The notes under the pieces are model-generated. The model was not told the origin of the DNA, did no database searches, and saw only the letters and a list, made by a program, of their open reading frames with translations. From contig CAZKUR010000086.1 in NCBI GenBank assembly GCA_964556005.1, positions 1-17,088 on the forward strand: a DNA stretch of 17,088 nucleotides, in the 5' to 3' direction. Numbering within the stretch: position 1 is the stretch's first letter; each line of letters opens with the position of its first letter. Positions 7,869-14,855 of the stretch are shown one piece after another. This stretch comes from CAZKUR01 sp964556005 (GTDB lineage Bacteria; Bacteroidota; Ignavibacteria; Ignavibacteriales; Ignavibacteriaceae). The translations under genes were made by a program, and so were the position numbers.

Positions 7869-10706
7869 ATGAAAAAATTTACGGTGATATTTTTAGCTGC
7901 TGCTTTTATTTTTTCTTTTTTTATTTCATTCAATTTTATTGAAATAAAAAAGAGCAGCTTTGAACAGGAAAAAGAGGAAAAAACGTCCGGCGCTTTAAAG
8001 GCATTGGACTTTTGGACAAGATCGAGAGCCTACCCGAATCAAGATATTCCTCCGGCTGCATATTATAAAGCCTTTACAAATTCGAAAGCAAAGCTCTTAA
8101 AAAAAGATAACTCTTTAACATATTCCTTTGAACAAATAGGTCCTCATAATATCGGCGGAAGAACATTGGACGTTCAATTCAATCCGCAAAATACAAATAC
8201 AATTTTTGCCGGTGCCGCAAGCGGCGGTTTATGGAGAAGCTATACCGGTGGAGTCGGCGTCTCCGTATGGCAGCAGGTTCCTACAGGGTATCCTGTTTTA
8301 GGAGTAAGCTCGATTGCAATTGTTCCGAATGATTCAAATACAATTTATATCGGGACGGGCGAAGTTTACAATTATCAAAATGAACACGGCGGCTTAACAA
8401 TTCGCGAGACACGCGGAAGCTACGGTATGGGAATTTTGAAAACAACTGATTATGGTGTTACATGGACTAAAAGCCTCGATTGGAGCTATAACACCGAAAG
8501 AGGTATCGAGAAGGTAAGAATCGATCCGAATAATTATAACATTATCTGGGCAGCTACTACCGAAGGTACCTACAAATCAACTGATGCCGGCCAAACCTGG
8601 AACCAGGTACACGATATTCTTATGGCTACCGATATTGCAATCAGACCGGATAACAGCAATATTGTTTTTGAAGCCTGTGGAAATCTGAACAGTACCGGAA
8701 ATGGAATTTATAGAACGACAGACGGTGGAAGTTCATGGACTAAGCTTACAAGCGGTTTGCCTGCAAATTACGGAGGTAAAACTCTGCTGGCAATTTATCA
8801 ATCAAATCCTCAAATAATTTATGCAAGTATTGGGAACGGCAGTTCTTCCGGTGCAGGAACATGGTTGTGCAAGTCTACCAACGGCGGAGATAATTGGAGT
8901 ATCATAAACACAACAGATTATTCTACTTACCAGGGTTGGTACTCACACTGGGTGGGAGTTAATCCGACAAATCAAAACCAGGTATTAGTTGGAGGTATTG
9001 ATATCTTTAAATCCACCAACGGCGGTACGACTTTAAATCAAAAATCTTATTGGTACCTCTGGTATTTTGGTGTAACTCCTCCCGGAGGACCGGAGGGACC
9101 GCCCGATTACGTTCATGCCGATCAGCATTCAATTACTTATAACCCGGATAATCCGAACATAATTTATTTCGGAACGGATGGCGGAGTTTTCAGAACAACT
9201 GACGGCGGGGAAAATTTTGCCGGATGCAACGGAGGTTATCAGTCTACACAATTTTACAGCCAGTTTTCCTCATCATACACAAGCTCGAATATCGCAATCG
9301 GTGGATTGCAGGATAACGCAACTGCCGTTTATCTCGGAACCGATGCATGGAAGAGAGTAATCGGCGGTGACGGCTGTGCAACGGGAATAAATCCGAATAA
9401 TGAAAATAATATGTTCGGTACATATACCAATTTAACTTTATATAGAAGCAACAACTTATTTGATGACTACACTGATATAACGCCGTCAAATTCTTACGGA
9501 GCCGGATTTTACGCTCCGTTTGTTGTTTGTCCATCCAACCCGAATGTTCTTTTTGCCGGAAGCAATTACGTTCATAAATCTACAAATCAAGGAAGTTCTT
9601 GGACTATCACTAACGGCGGACAACCTTTGGATGGAAATCCTCTTCTTGCAATGACGGTTTCAAATTATTCAACTGATACAATTTATGCTACAACCACTCC
9701 TGTCTCATCACGAGGAAATGTGTTCGTAACATTCAACGGTGGAACAACATGGAATAACATCACGGGAAATTTACCGGACCGTTATTTAACAGATATTGCA
9801 ATCGCTCCTGACAATGCATCGACTGTATATGTTACTGTTGCCGGTTTTGGAAGTTCACATATATTTAAATCTATCAATGCAGGACAAACATGGATTGATA
9901 TCGGTTCTTCATTACCGGACGCACCCGGATTTTGTGTTGCAGTTGATCCGACAAACGATAATAATGTTTTCTACGGAAATGATATTACTGTTTACGCTTC
10001 TACGGATGCCGGGAATTCATGGTTCGAATATTCAAATGGTTTACCTGAAGCTGCTTTTATCTACGACATAAATATTGTAAAATCAACTCATCGGTTGAGA
10101 ATAGCTACTCACGGCAACGGAGTTTATGAAGCGGATATTGATTTAGTTACTCCTGTTGAATTGATTAGCTTTAAAGCAGATGTGACAAATGGAAAGGTAA
10201 TGCTTAATTGGTCAACTGCAACGGAAACCAACAGCCGTGGATTCGAAGTAGAGAGAAGTCAAGACGGAGTAAATTTTATAACAAGAGGTTTCGTGAAAAG
10301 TCAAGGGACAACAACTGTACCCCATAGCTACTCATTTACAGACGAAGCATCAAACAGAAAGCTTTATTACCGGTTAAAGCAGATTGATTTCAACGGAAGC
10401 TATCATTATTCAAATATAATTGAAGTAAATGGAATAGCTGTAAACGAATTTGCTCTTGATCAAAATTATCCCAATCCATTTAATCCAACTACAACTATTG
10501 GATTCCATGTTGCAAATCTGGGAATTGTAAGCCTTAAAGTTTACGATGAATTAGGCAGCGAAGTTGCAACTCTGGTAAACGGGGTAAGGGCGCCCGGTAA
10601 TTACAAAGTTGTGTTTGATGGAAATAAACTTGCAAGCGGAACATATTTTTACAGGTTATCTGCCGGCAAATTTTCGGAAACGAAGAAATTTATTTTGATG
10701 AAATAG
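7869..10706 (+). CDS. T9SS-secreted Asp-box (BNR/VPS10-like) beta-propeller protein
   Basis: This 945-residue protein has an N-terminal signal peptide (about 4-22). Ten Asp-box-like repeats of the form S/T-x-D/N-x-G-x-T/S-W are visible: TTDYGVTW (192), STDAGQTW (237), TTDGGSSW (283), STNGGDNW (336), a degenerate STNGGTTL (382), TTDGGENF (443), STNQGSSW (571), TFNGGTTW (621), SINAGQTW (668) and STDAGNSW (711). They mark blades of one or two propellers of the sialidase/sortilin/xyloglucanase superfamily. A fibronectin-III-like domain covers about 760-855, and residues 859-945 are a T9SS type A sorting domain (YPNPFNP at 867-873, SGTYFY before the terminal KKFILMK). It should be exported by Sec, cross the outer membrane by T9SS, and be released or anchored at the surface. 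No sialidase catalytic residues are obvious, so ligand or substrate is unknown. GGGA precedes the ATG. Confidence 0.87.
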   Translation: MKKFTVIFLAAAFIFSFFISFNFIEIKKSSFEQEKEEKTSGALKALDFWTRSRAYPNQDIPPAAYYKAFTNSKAKLLKKDNSLTYSFEQIGPHNIGGRTLDVQFNPQNTNTIFAGAASGGLWRSYTGGVGVSVWQQVPTGYPVLGVSSIAIVPNDSNTIYIGTGEVYNYQNEHGGLTIRETRGSYGMGILKTTDYGVTWTKSLDWSYNTERGIEKVRIDPNNYNIIWAATTEGTYKSTDAGQTWNQVHDILMATDIAIRPDNSNIVFEACGNLNSTGNGIYRTTDGGSSWTKLTSGLPANYGGKTLLAIYQSNPQIIYASIGNGSSSGAGTWLCKSTNGGDNWSIINTTDYSTYQGWYSHWVGVNPTNQNQVLVGGIDIFKSTNGGTTLNQKSYWYLWYFGVTPPGGPEGPPDYVHADQHSITYNPDNPNIIYFGTDGGVFRTTDGGENFAGCNGGYQSTQFYSQFSSSYTSSNIAIGGLQDNATAVYLGTDAWKRVIGGDGCATGINPNNENNMFGTYTNLTLYRSNNLFDDYTDITPSNSYGAGFYAPFVVCPSNPNVLFAGSNYVHKSTNQGSSWTITNGGQPLDGNPLLAMTVSNYSTDTIYATTTPVSSRGNVFVTFNGGTTWNNITGNLPDRYLTDIAIAPDNASTVYVTVAGFGSSHIFKSINAGQTWIDIGSSLPDAPGFCVAVDPTNDNNVFYGNDITVYASTDAGNSWFEYSNGLPEAAFIYDINIVKSTHRLRIATHGNGVYEADIDLVTPVELISFKADVTNGKVMLNWSTATETNSRGFEVERSQDGVNFITRGFVKSQGTTTVPHSYSFTDEASNRKLYYRLKQIDFNGSYHYSNIIEVNGIAVNEFALDQNYPNPFNPTTTIGFHVANLGIVSLKVYDELGSEVATLVNGVRAPGNYKVVFDGNKLASGTYFYRLSAGKFSETKKFILMK

Positions 10707-10715
10707 AATTTATGT

Positions 10716-10768
10716 AGAGATAACATCTTCTTAATTATTTATTTATCATGGAAGATGTTATCTCTTTT
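10716..10768 (+). terminator. perfect 15-bp hairpin, probable terminator after the T9SS cargo gene
   Basis: AGAGATAACATCTTC (10716-10730) and GAAGATGTTATCTCT (10751-10765) are exactly complementary, with a 20-base AT-rich loop and a short TTTT run at 10765-10768. It begins 10 bases after the stop at 10706. The loop is longer than in a typical intrinsic terminator and the stem is only moderately GC-rich. It may instead protect the 3' end or be a small repeat. Confidence 0.6.
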
Positions 10769-10881
10769 CTACTAATTTATTTTTTTTGAAGAATCTCTCC
10801 TATAATAAAATCCGCAATTTGAATTCCGAAATCTTCAATAAAAAATTTATTTTAAGTTATGTAGTCAATGCTTTCAGGAAT

Positions 10882-10909
10882 TTGACAATTAACAAGTTAT
10901 TCATAAAAA
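10882..10909 (+). promoter_or_regulatory. possible cydAB promoter
   Basis: A perfect TTGACA (10882-10887) is followed after 16 bases by TAAAAA (10904-10909), which is a poor -10. The start codon is at 10958. The gap 10771-10957 has no FNR- or ArcA-like palindrome that I could recognise. Confidence 0.3.
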
Positions 10910-10957
10910 AGTTTTACTAATTTTAGAAATTAAATTATAAATATTTCGGAGTAAAAT

Positions 10958-12277
10958 TTGAGCAATCTCCTTGCTGCACGGCTTACGATGTCTGTTTCGC
11001 TCGGCTTCCATATAATTTTTGCATGTATTGGAATGACAATGCCTTTTCTTATGGTGATGTCCCACTGGATGTGGCTTAAAAAGAAAGATAAACTCTATCT
11101 TGAATTAACGAAAGCCTGGTCGAAAGGAGTTGCTATATTTTTTGCCGTCGGGGCGGTTTCGGGAACTGCGCTTTCTTTTGAACTTGGTTTGTTGTGGCCG
11201 GAATTTATGAAACACGCAGGCGCAATTATCGGGATGCCCTTTAGCTGGGAAGGAACCGCTTTTTTTATCGAAGCAATCTTCATTGGTATATTTCTGTACG
11301 GATGGGATAGAATTAAACCCTGGATGCATTGGACATCAGGATTAATTGTCGGAATCTCCGGAGTTCTTTCAGGAATTTTTGTTGTAACGGCAAACGCATG
11401 GATGAACGCTCCCACCGGGTTCGATTGGGTAAAAGGTAAAGCAATAAATATCGATCCGGTTGCAGCAATGTTTAACCCGGCATGGGTAAGCGAAACTTCA
11501 CATATGATATTTGCCGCTTTTGTTGCGACCGCTTTCGCAGTTGCAGGTTTGCATGCAGTTCTTTATTTAAAAAAGAAGGGAGAGTTTCACAAAAAAGCTA
11601 TCATTATTGCTTTGAGTTTCGGAAGCATCTTTGCAATTATTCAGCCTTTGAGCGGGGATCATTCTGCAAAGGATGTGGCTAAAAGACAGCCGCTAAAACT
11701 TGCGGCAATGGAAGGATTATTTGAAACCACTGCCGGTGCGCCTTTAACAATCGGCGGTATACCTGATGTAAAAACCGAAACATCATCTCTGGGAATTAAA
11801 ATACCAAAGATGCTTAGCTTTTTAGCATACGGTGATTTTAATTCTGTAGTTAAAGGCCTGAAAGATTTCGCAAGGGAAAACTGGCCGCCCGTTTTAATTG
11901 TTCATATTGCTTTCCAAATAATGGTCGGCTTGGGAACAATTTTAGCCTTAATCGGGGTACTTTTCTGGGTATTCAGATTCAAATGGAAAAACCTTTTAAC
12001 TGATAATAAATTCTTAAGGCTTGTTGCTGTTTCCACACCTTTTGGTTTTATCGCAGTTGAAGCCGGATGGATTGTTACGGAAGTTGGAAGACAGCCCTGG
12101 ATAATTTATAATATTTTAAAAACGGCTGACTCGGTAACACCTATGCCGGGACAAATTTATCACCTATTGACTTTTACAATTATCTACTCCCTCTTAAGCA
12201 TTGTTACAATTTGGCTTATGCGAAGGCAAATTAACAGTTTAAATGAAAATTTGAAAAATCAATTCGCGGGGAAATAA
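10958..12277 (+). CDS. cydA: cytochrome bd quinol oxidase subunit I (short Q-loop type)
   Basis: This 439-residue polytopic inner-membrane subunit oxidises quinol and holds the three haems where oxygen is reduced to water. Residues equivalent to the E. coli ligands are visible: His18 (E. coli His19), His182 (His186), Met322 in IMVGLG (Met393), Glu98 and Glu105 (Glu99, Glu107), and Glu375 before GRQPW (377-381; Glu445). The quinol loop keeps Lys247 and Glu252 of the KLAAMEG stretch. The protein is about 80 residues shorter than E. coli CydA and lacks the C-terminal half of the Q-loop, placing it in the short-loop subfamily that also contains cyanide-insensitive oxidases. The start is TTG at 10958: GGAG lies 6 bases before it, and SNLLAARLTMS matches family N-termini, while the ATG at 10988 would remove the segment before the His18 helix. 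cydB follows directly. Confidence 0.93.
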   Translation: MSNLLAARLTMSVSLGFHIIFACIGMTMPFLMVMSHWMWLKKKDKLYLELTKAWSKGVAIFFAVGAVSGTALSFELGLLWPEFMKHAGAIIGMPFSWEGTAFFIEAIFIGIFLYGWDRIKPWMHWTSGLIVGISGVLSGIFVVTANAWMNAPTGFDWVKGKAINIDPVAAMFNPAWVSETSHMIFAAFVATAFAVAGLHAVLYLKKKGEFHKKAIIIALSFGSIFAIIQPLSGDHSAKDVAKRQPLKLAAMEGLFETTAGAPLTIGGIPDVKTETSSLGIKIPKMLSFLAYGDFNSVVKGLKDFARENWPPVLIVHIAFQIMVGLGTILALIGVLFWVFRFKWKNLLTDNKFLRLVAVSTPFGFIAVEAGWIVTEVGRQPWIIYNILKTADSVTPMPGQIYHLLTFTIIYSLLSIVTIWLMRRQINSLNENLKNQFAGK

Positions 12278-13279
12278 ATGCTTTACGTTGTAATATTTTT
12301 CTTCCTTGTTTCAATTTTTCTTTACTGCCTTTTAGGCGGTGCGGACTTTGGTGCAGGTATTGTCGAACTAACTACGGGAAAGGAGAACAAAGATAAAGTA
12401 CGCGGACTAATTTCATCGGCTATGGCGCCAATATGGGAAGCGAACCATATCTGGCTGATTATCTCCGTCGTTATCTTGTTCAACGGCTTTCCACAGATTT
12501 ACAGCCAGGTTTCAATCTCGCTTTATATTCCTCTAATCCTTTTGCTGGTTGGTATTGTTTTAAGAGGATCGGCATTCACTTTTAGGCATTACGATGCGAT
12601 AAAAGATAAATCTCAAAAATATTACAACATAATATTTGAATACTCCAGCTTAATGGTGACGTTTTTCTTCGGTCTGGTAGTTGGTGCAATTGTTTCGGGA
12701 AAAATAAATAATGCCCCTTCAGGATTTTACGAAGGATATATCGAGCCATGGTTAAATCCTTTCTCGATTTCTATTGGAATTTTTCTTTGCGCCCTTTTTG
12801 CTTTTATAGCATCGGTATATTTAATCGGCGATTCGACTAACCGGGAACAAATAAATATTTTTATAAAAAAATCAAAAAATGCAACCATCCTGATGATTAT
12901 TGCAGGAGCTTTGGTTTTTGCTTCTTCATATTTTGAAGGCACTCCTCTGTTTACAGGATTTTTTAGTGATCCGCTTAGCATTATCCTAATTATTTTGGCA
13001 ACGGGAATACTACCGGTTTTGTGGAAAGTTGTGGGAAAAGGGCATGCATGGTTTTCGCGTTTTCTTGCAGGTACGCAACTGCTTTTTATCTTGGGAGCAT
13101 TCTATGTTGTTTATTTTCCGAATTTAGTTGTAATAAATAATTCCGAAAGTCTTTCTTTTTACAATTCTTCAGCACCGGAAATAACGCTTACATACCTGGG
13201 AATTGCTCTTCTTGTCGGTTCGGTTTTGATTTTCCCTTCGTTGTTTTATTTGTTTAAGATTTTTGAAGTTAAAAAATAA
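12278..13279 (+). CDS. cydB: cytochrome bd quinol oxidase subunit II
   Basis: This 333-residue inner-membrane protein has about eight hydrophobic segments and is the partner of CydA. Family marks are GGADFGAG (20-27), PIWEANHIW (51-59), with the conserved W-E-x-N-H, and VLRGSAFTFRHYD (94-106). The ATG lies immediately after the cydA stop, with a GGGG stretch in the cydA tail at about 8 bases as ribosome binding site, so the two are translated together in equal amounts. No cydX-like small gene and no cydDC transporter genes follow. The gene on the other side (gldC) converges on it with only 22 bases between the stops. Confidence 0.93.
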   Translation: MLYVVIFFFLVSIFLYCLLGGADFGAGIVELTTGKENKDKVRGLISSAMAPIWEANHIWLIISVVILFNGFPQIYSQVSISLYIPLILLLVGIVLRGSAFTFRHYDAIKDKSQKYYNIIFEYSSLMVTFFFGLVVGAIVSGKINNAPSGFYEGYIEPWLNPFSISIGIFLCALFAFIASVYLIGDSTNREQINIFIKKSKNATILMIIAGALVFASSYFEGTPLFTGFFSDPLSIILIILATGILPVLWKVVGKGHAWFSRFLAGTQLLFILGAFYVVYFPNLVVINNSESLSFYNSSAPEITLTYLGIALLVGSVLIFPSLFYLFKIFEVKK

Positions 13280-13301
13280 AACATATCCGAATTTATTTTA
13301 T

Positions 13302-13649
13302 TTACCCTTTTGAAACATTCTTATCCAACCCCAGTTTTTCAGCAAATTCAGCGCTGAAATCTTCGATCATTTGTGCGGCTTCCTTATTTTTTGTTGCGCG
13401 TAAAAATGTGTCAGACATTTTAATTAAAGATTGATGCATGTAAATATTCATTTCCGGGACGGTCATCTCTTTGCTCCATAGATCAATTCCCAAAGTTGCA
13501 TTTTCATTGTTGTCCCAGATAGAAAGCATTAATGCTCGAGCTTTTTTCTTTCCCTCAAAATCGGCATCGGTTGCTTCCCATTCGATTTTCATTGGGACTT
13601 TATTTTCATCAAGTTCAACGTATAATTTTATTTCGGATTTTTTCGGCAT
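13302..13649 (-). CDS. gldC: gliding motility / T9SS-associated protein GldC
   Basis: This 115-residue soluble protein has no signal peptide and is presumably cytoplasmic. It matches GldC along its whole length: the N-terminus KKSEIKLYVELDENKVP, then IEWEATD, LMLSIWD, IDLWSKEM, MHQSL and SDTFLRATK, closing with FAEKLGLD. GldC was found in Flavobacterium johnsoniae, where it lies beside gldB and its loss weakens but does not abolish gliding. Its biochemical role is not settled. Here it stands apart from other gld genes, downstream of a nuclease gene on the same strand with 115 bases between. AGAGAGAG precedes the ATG as a possible ribosome binding site. T9SS cargo in the same window (7869-10706) agrees with a working secretion system elsewhere in the genome. 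Confidence 0.88.
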   Translation of the reverse strand: MPKKSEIKLYVELDENKVPMKIEWEATDADFEGKKKARALMLSIWDNNENATLGIDLWSKEMTVPEMNIYMHQSLIKMSDTFLRATKNKEAAQMIEDFSAEFAEKLGLDKNVSKG

Positions 13650-13734
13650 ATTCTCTCTCTATTTTTTGAATGCAAATTTAAAGAAATAAAAAGCAAATCA
13701 GAATCGCTTATAAGAATAATATGAACCATCTTGC

Positions 13735-13762
13735 ATTTTGACTTTTTAATTTTGACTTTTTA
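13735..13762. repeat. two adjacent copies of a 14-base repeat
   Basis: ATTTTGACTTTTTA occurs at 13735-13748 and again at 13749-13762, without interruption, just after the 3' end of the nuclease gene and upstream of gldC. Two copies of an AT-rich 14-mer could arise by slippage. Read on the minus strand the unit is TAAAAAGTCAAAAT. Confidence 0.7.
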
Positions 13763-13764
13763 TC

Positions 13765-14121
13765 TCAGTACTCTTTATAAACCGCAAGCCCTTTTTTAAC
13801 AATGAGATCATTTACATTAATGTACTTGCCTTTGCTGTTTTTCAGCCAGATTTCACCGATGTATCTTCCGTATTTTCCTTTTTCATCCTTAATTGTTTCA
13901 ATCAAAATCTCCTTGTTTAAGATTTGTTCTCTTAAAAAATCTCTAGAAAGCAGCCCCTTCGGTCTTTCTGTTCCTCTCAATTCGGGAGCATTTATTCTTG
14001 CCAGCCTGACTTTCTCACCCTTTACCCAGGCGTGAAGGCCGAGATCGATATCGACTGTGCATGTGTCGCCGTCGTAAACCGAAGTAACAATTGCATTGTA
14101 GTGATATAAATTCTGCTGCAT
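13765..14121 (-). CDS. staphylococcal-nuclease-like (TNase/SNc) protein, no signal peptide
   Basis: This 118-residue protein covers just the SNase OB-fold. By alignment to staphylococcal nuclease: DGDT at 17-20 (Asp19 for Asp21), Arg39 for Arg35, Glu47 in INAPE (43-47) for Glu43, and Arg86 in KYGR (83-86) for Arg87. The calcium-binding Asp40-Thr41 pair is replaced by Asn44-Ala45, a change also seen in other SNase-like proteins. The three main catalytic positions are therefore kept but metal binding is altered. No signal peptide or lipobox is present, unlike secreted thermonucleases, so it probably acts in the cytoplasm on DNA or RNA. AAAGG lies shortly before the ATG. It is first in a minus-strand pair with gldC. 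Nuclease activity is inferred, not certain. Confidence 0.8.
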   Translation of the reverse strand: MQQNLYHYNAIVTSVYDGDTCTVDIDLGLHAWVKGEKVRLARINAPELRGTERPKGLLSRDFLREQILNKEILIETIKDEKGKYGRYIGEIWLKNSKGKYINVNDLIVKKGLAVYKEY

Positions 14122-14225
14122 ATTTAACCTTTGTTTTTTGTTGTAACAAATTTATTTTGAACATACTGAAATTAGAAATGTTGTTCTATTCGGAAACTTA
14201 ATAAAAAACCGGGAGAATTAAATTC

Positions 14226-14783
14226 ATGAAACTAAAATTTACTTTTCTAAAAATAATATTTTCATTAAGTCTTTTTTTACTGCTAAGTACAAATTTACGC
14301 GCTCAAAATAATTTTGGAATAGGAGCTTTTTTAGGCGGCGGAGTTTTAAGCGGCAATTCACCGAATGTCGGAGCTTTCAGCACATCAATCTTTATAGATG
14401 TAAAAACCCCGTTAAGTGAAAGCATAGTCCCCCGTCTGAGCCTAATTTATATGAGGGATTTTAATTATATTTTACCCGGAACAAGATTTAACAATTATCC
14501 TTACATCCAAGGTTACTCGATAAAATTAATGACATCGCAGGATTATTCTCAAGACTTCTTCTTTGAAGAAGGTGCAGGTTTTCTTTTTCTAAACGACAAA
14601 ACTTTTAACGATACTTCCAATACAGATTACGGTGCACTTTTTTCAGTTACAGCAGGATTGGATTTAAGGGAGAATAATAATCCCGGGTTTAAACTCGGGG
14701 TTGGGATTGAATACGGAATTACATTTAATAATACTTTAGCGAAATATTTTTCTTTGCATTTGCAGGCAGAATATTTATTCTAA
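14226..14783 (+). CDS. small secreted protein, probable outer-membrane beta-barrel
   Basis: This 185-residue protein begins with a clear signal peptide (basic KLKFTFLK, hydrophobic core, cleavage likely after LRA at about 26). The mature part alternates polar and hydrophobic residues, is rich in Gly and aromatic residues (FGIGAFLGGGVLSG, LSLIYMRDF, GAGFLFL, LGVGIEYGI), and ends in a terminal Phe after LQAEYLF, which is the outer-membrane barrel targeting pattern. About eight strands would fit. I do not recognise a specific family. GGAG lies 10 bases before the ATG. It is divergent from the nuclease gene (104 bases between starts) and converges on the S46 peptidase gene. It could be a porin-like or structural barrel of unknown function. 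Confidence 0.68.
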   Translation: MKLKFTFLKIIFSLSLFLLLSTNLRAQNNFGIGAFLGGGVLSGNSPNVGAFSTSIFIDVKTPLSESIVPRLSLIYMRDFNYILPGTRFNNYPYIQGYSIKLMTSQDYSQDFFFEEGAGFLFLNDKTFNDTSNTDYGALFSVTAGLDLRENNNPGFKLGVGIEYGITFNNTLAKYFSLHLQAEYLF

Positions 14784-14789
14784 ATAAAA

Positions 14790-14828
14790 AAGCTGTTTTA
14801 AAATTTAATAAAAATTTCAAAACAGCTT
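14790..14828. terminator. bidirectional hairpin terminator between convergent genes
   Basis: AAGCTGTTTTAAAATTT (14790-14806) pairs with AAATTTCAAAACAGCTT (14812-14828), 16 of 17 positions, with a 5-base loop. An A-run precedes and AAAAATAAAA follows, so each strand has a U-rich tail. It sits 7 bases after the barrel gene stop and 28 bases beyond the stop of the peptidase gene, placed to end both transcripts. Confidence 0.85.
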
Positions 14829-14855
14829 AAAAATAAAATTGAGATAAAATTAGAA

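Noticed and set aside
9244..10071. Open frames within the T9SS cargo gene on both strands
   Set aside because: They overlap a long gene with clear repeats and a sorting domain; the alternative products have biased, non-protein-like composition.
7869..10706. Call as an active sialidase because of the Asp-boxes
   Set aside because: Asp-boxes are structural and occur in many propellers; the FRIP motif and the arginine triad of sialidases are not apparent.
10771..10957. FNR-like or other redox operator upstream of cydA
   Set aside because: I looked for TTGAT-N4-ATCAA and similar palindromes and found no acceptable match.
11095..11415. Minus-strand open frames opposite cydA
   Set aside because: They are shadows of the cydA codon pattern, with no ribosome binding site or homology; cydA is unambiguous.
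13274..13303. AT-only inverted repeat (aaataaaa / ttttattt) between cydB and gldC as a terminator
   Set aside because: The 8-bp stem has no G or C and a 14-base loop, so it would be unstable; such pairs are expected by chance in this DNA.
13735..13762. Tandem 14-mers considered as a CRISPR seed or iterons of an origin
   Set aside because: There are only two copies, no spacers, no cas genes, and no replication initiator gene nearby.
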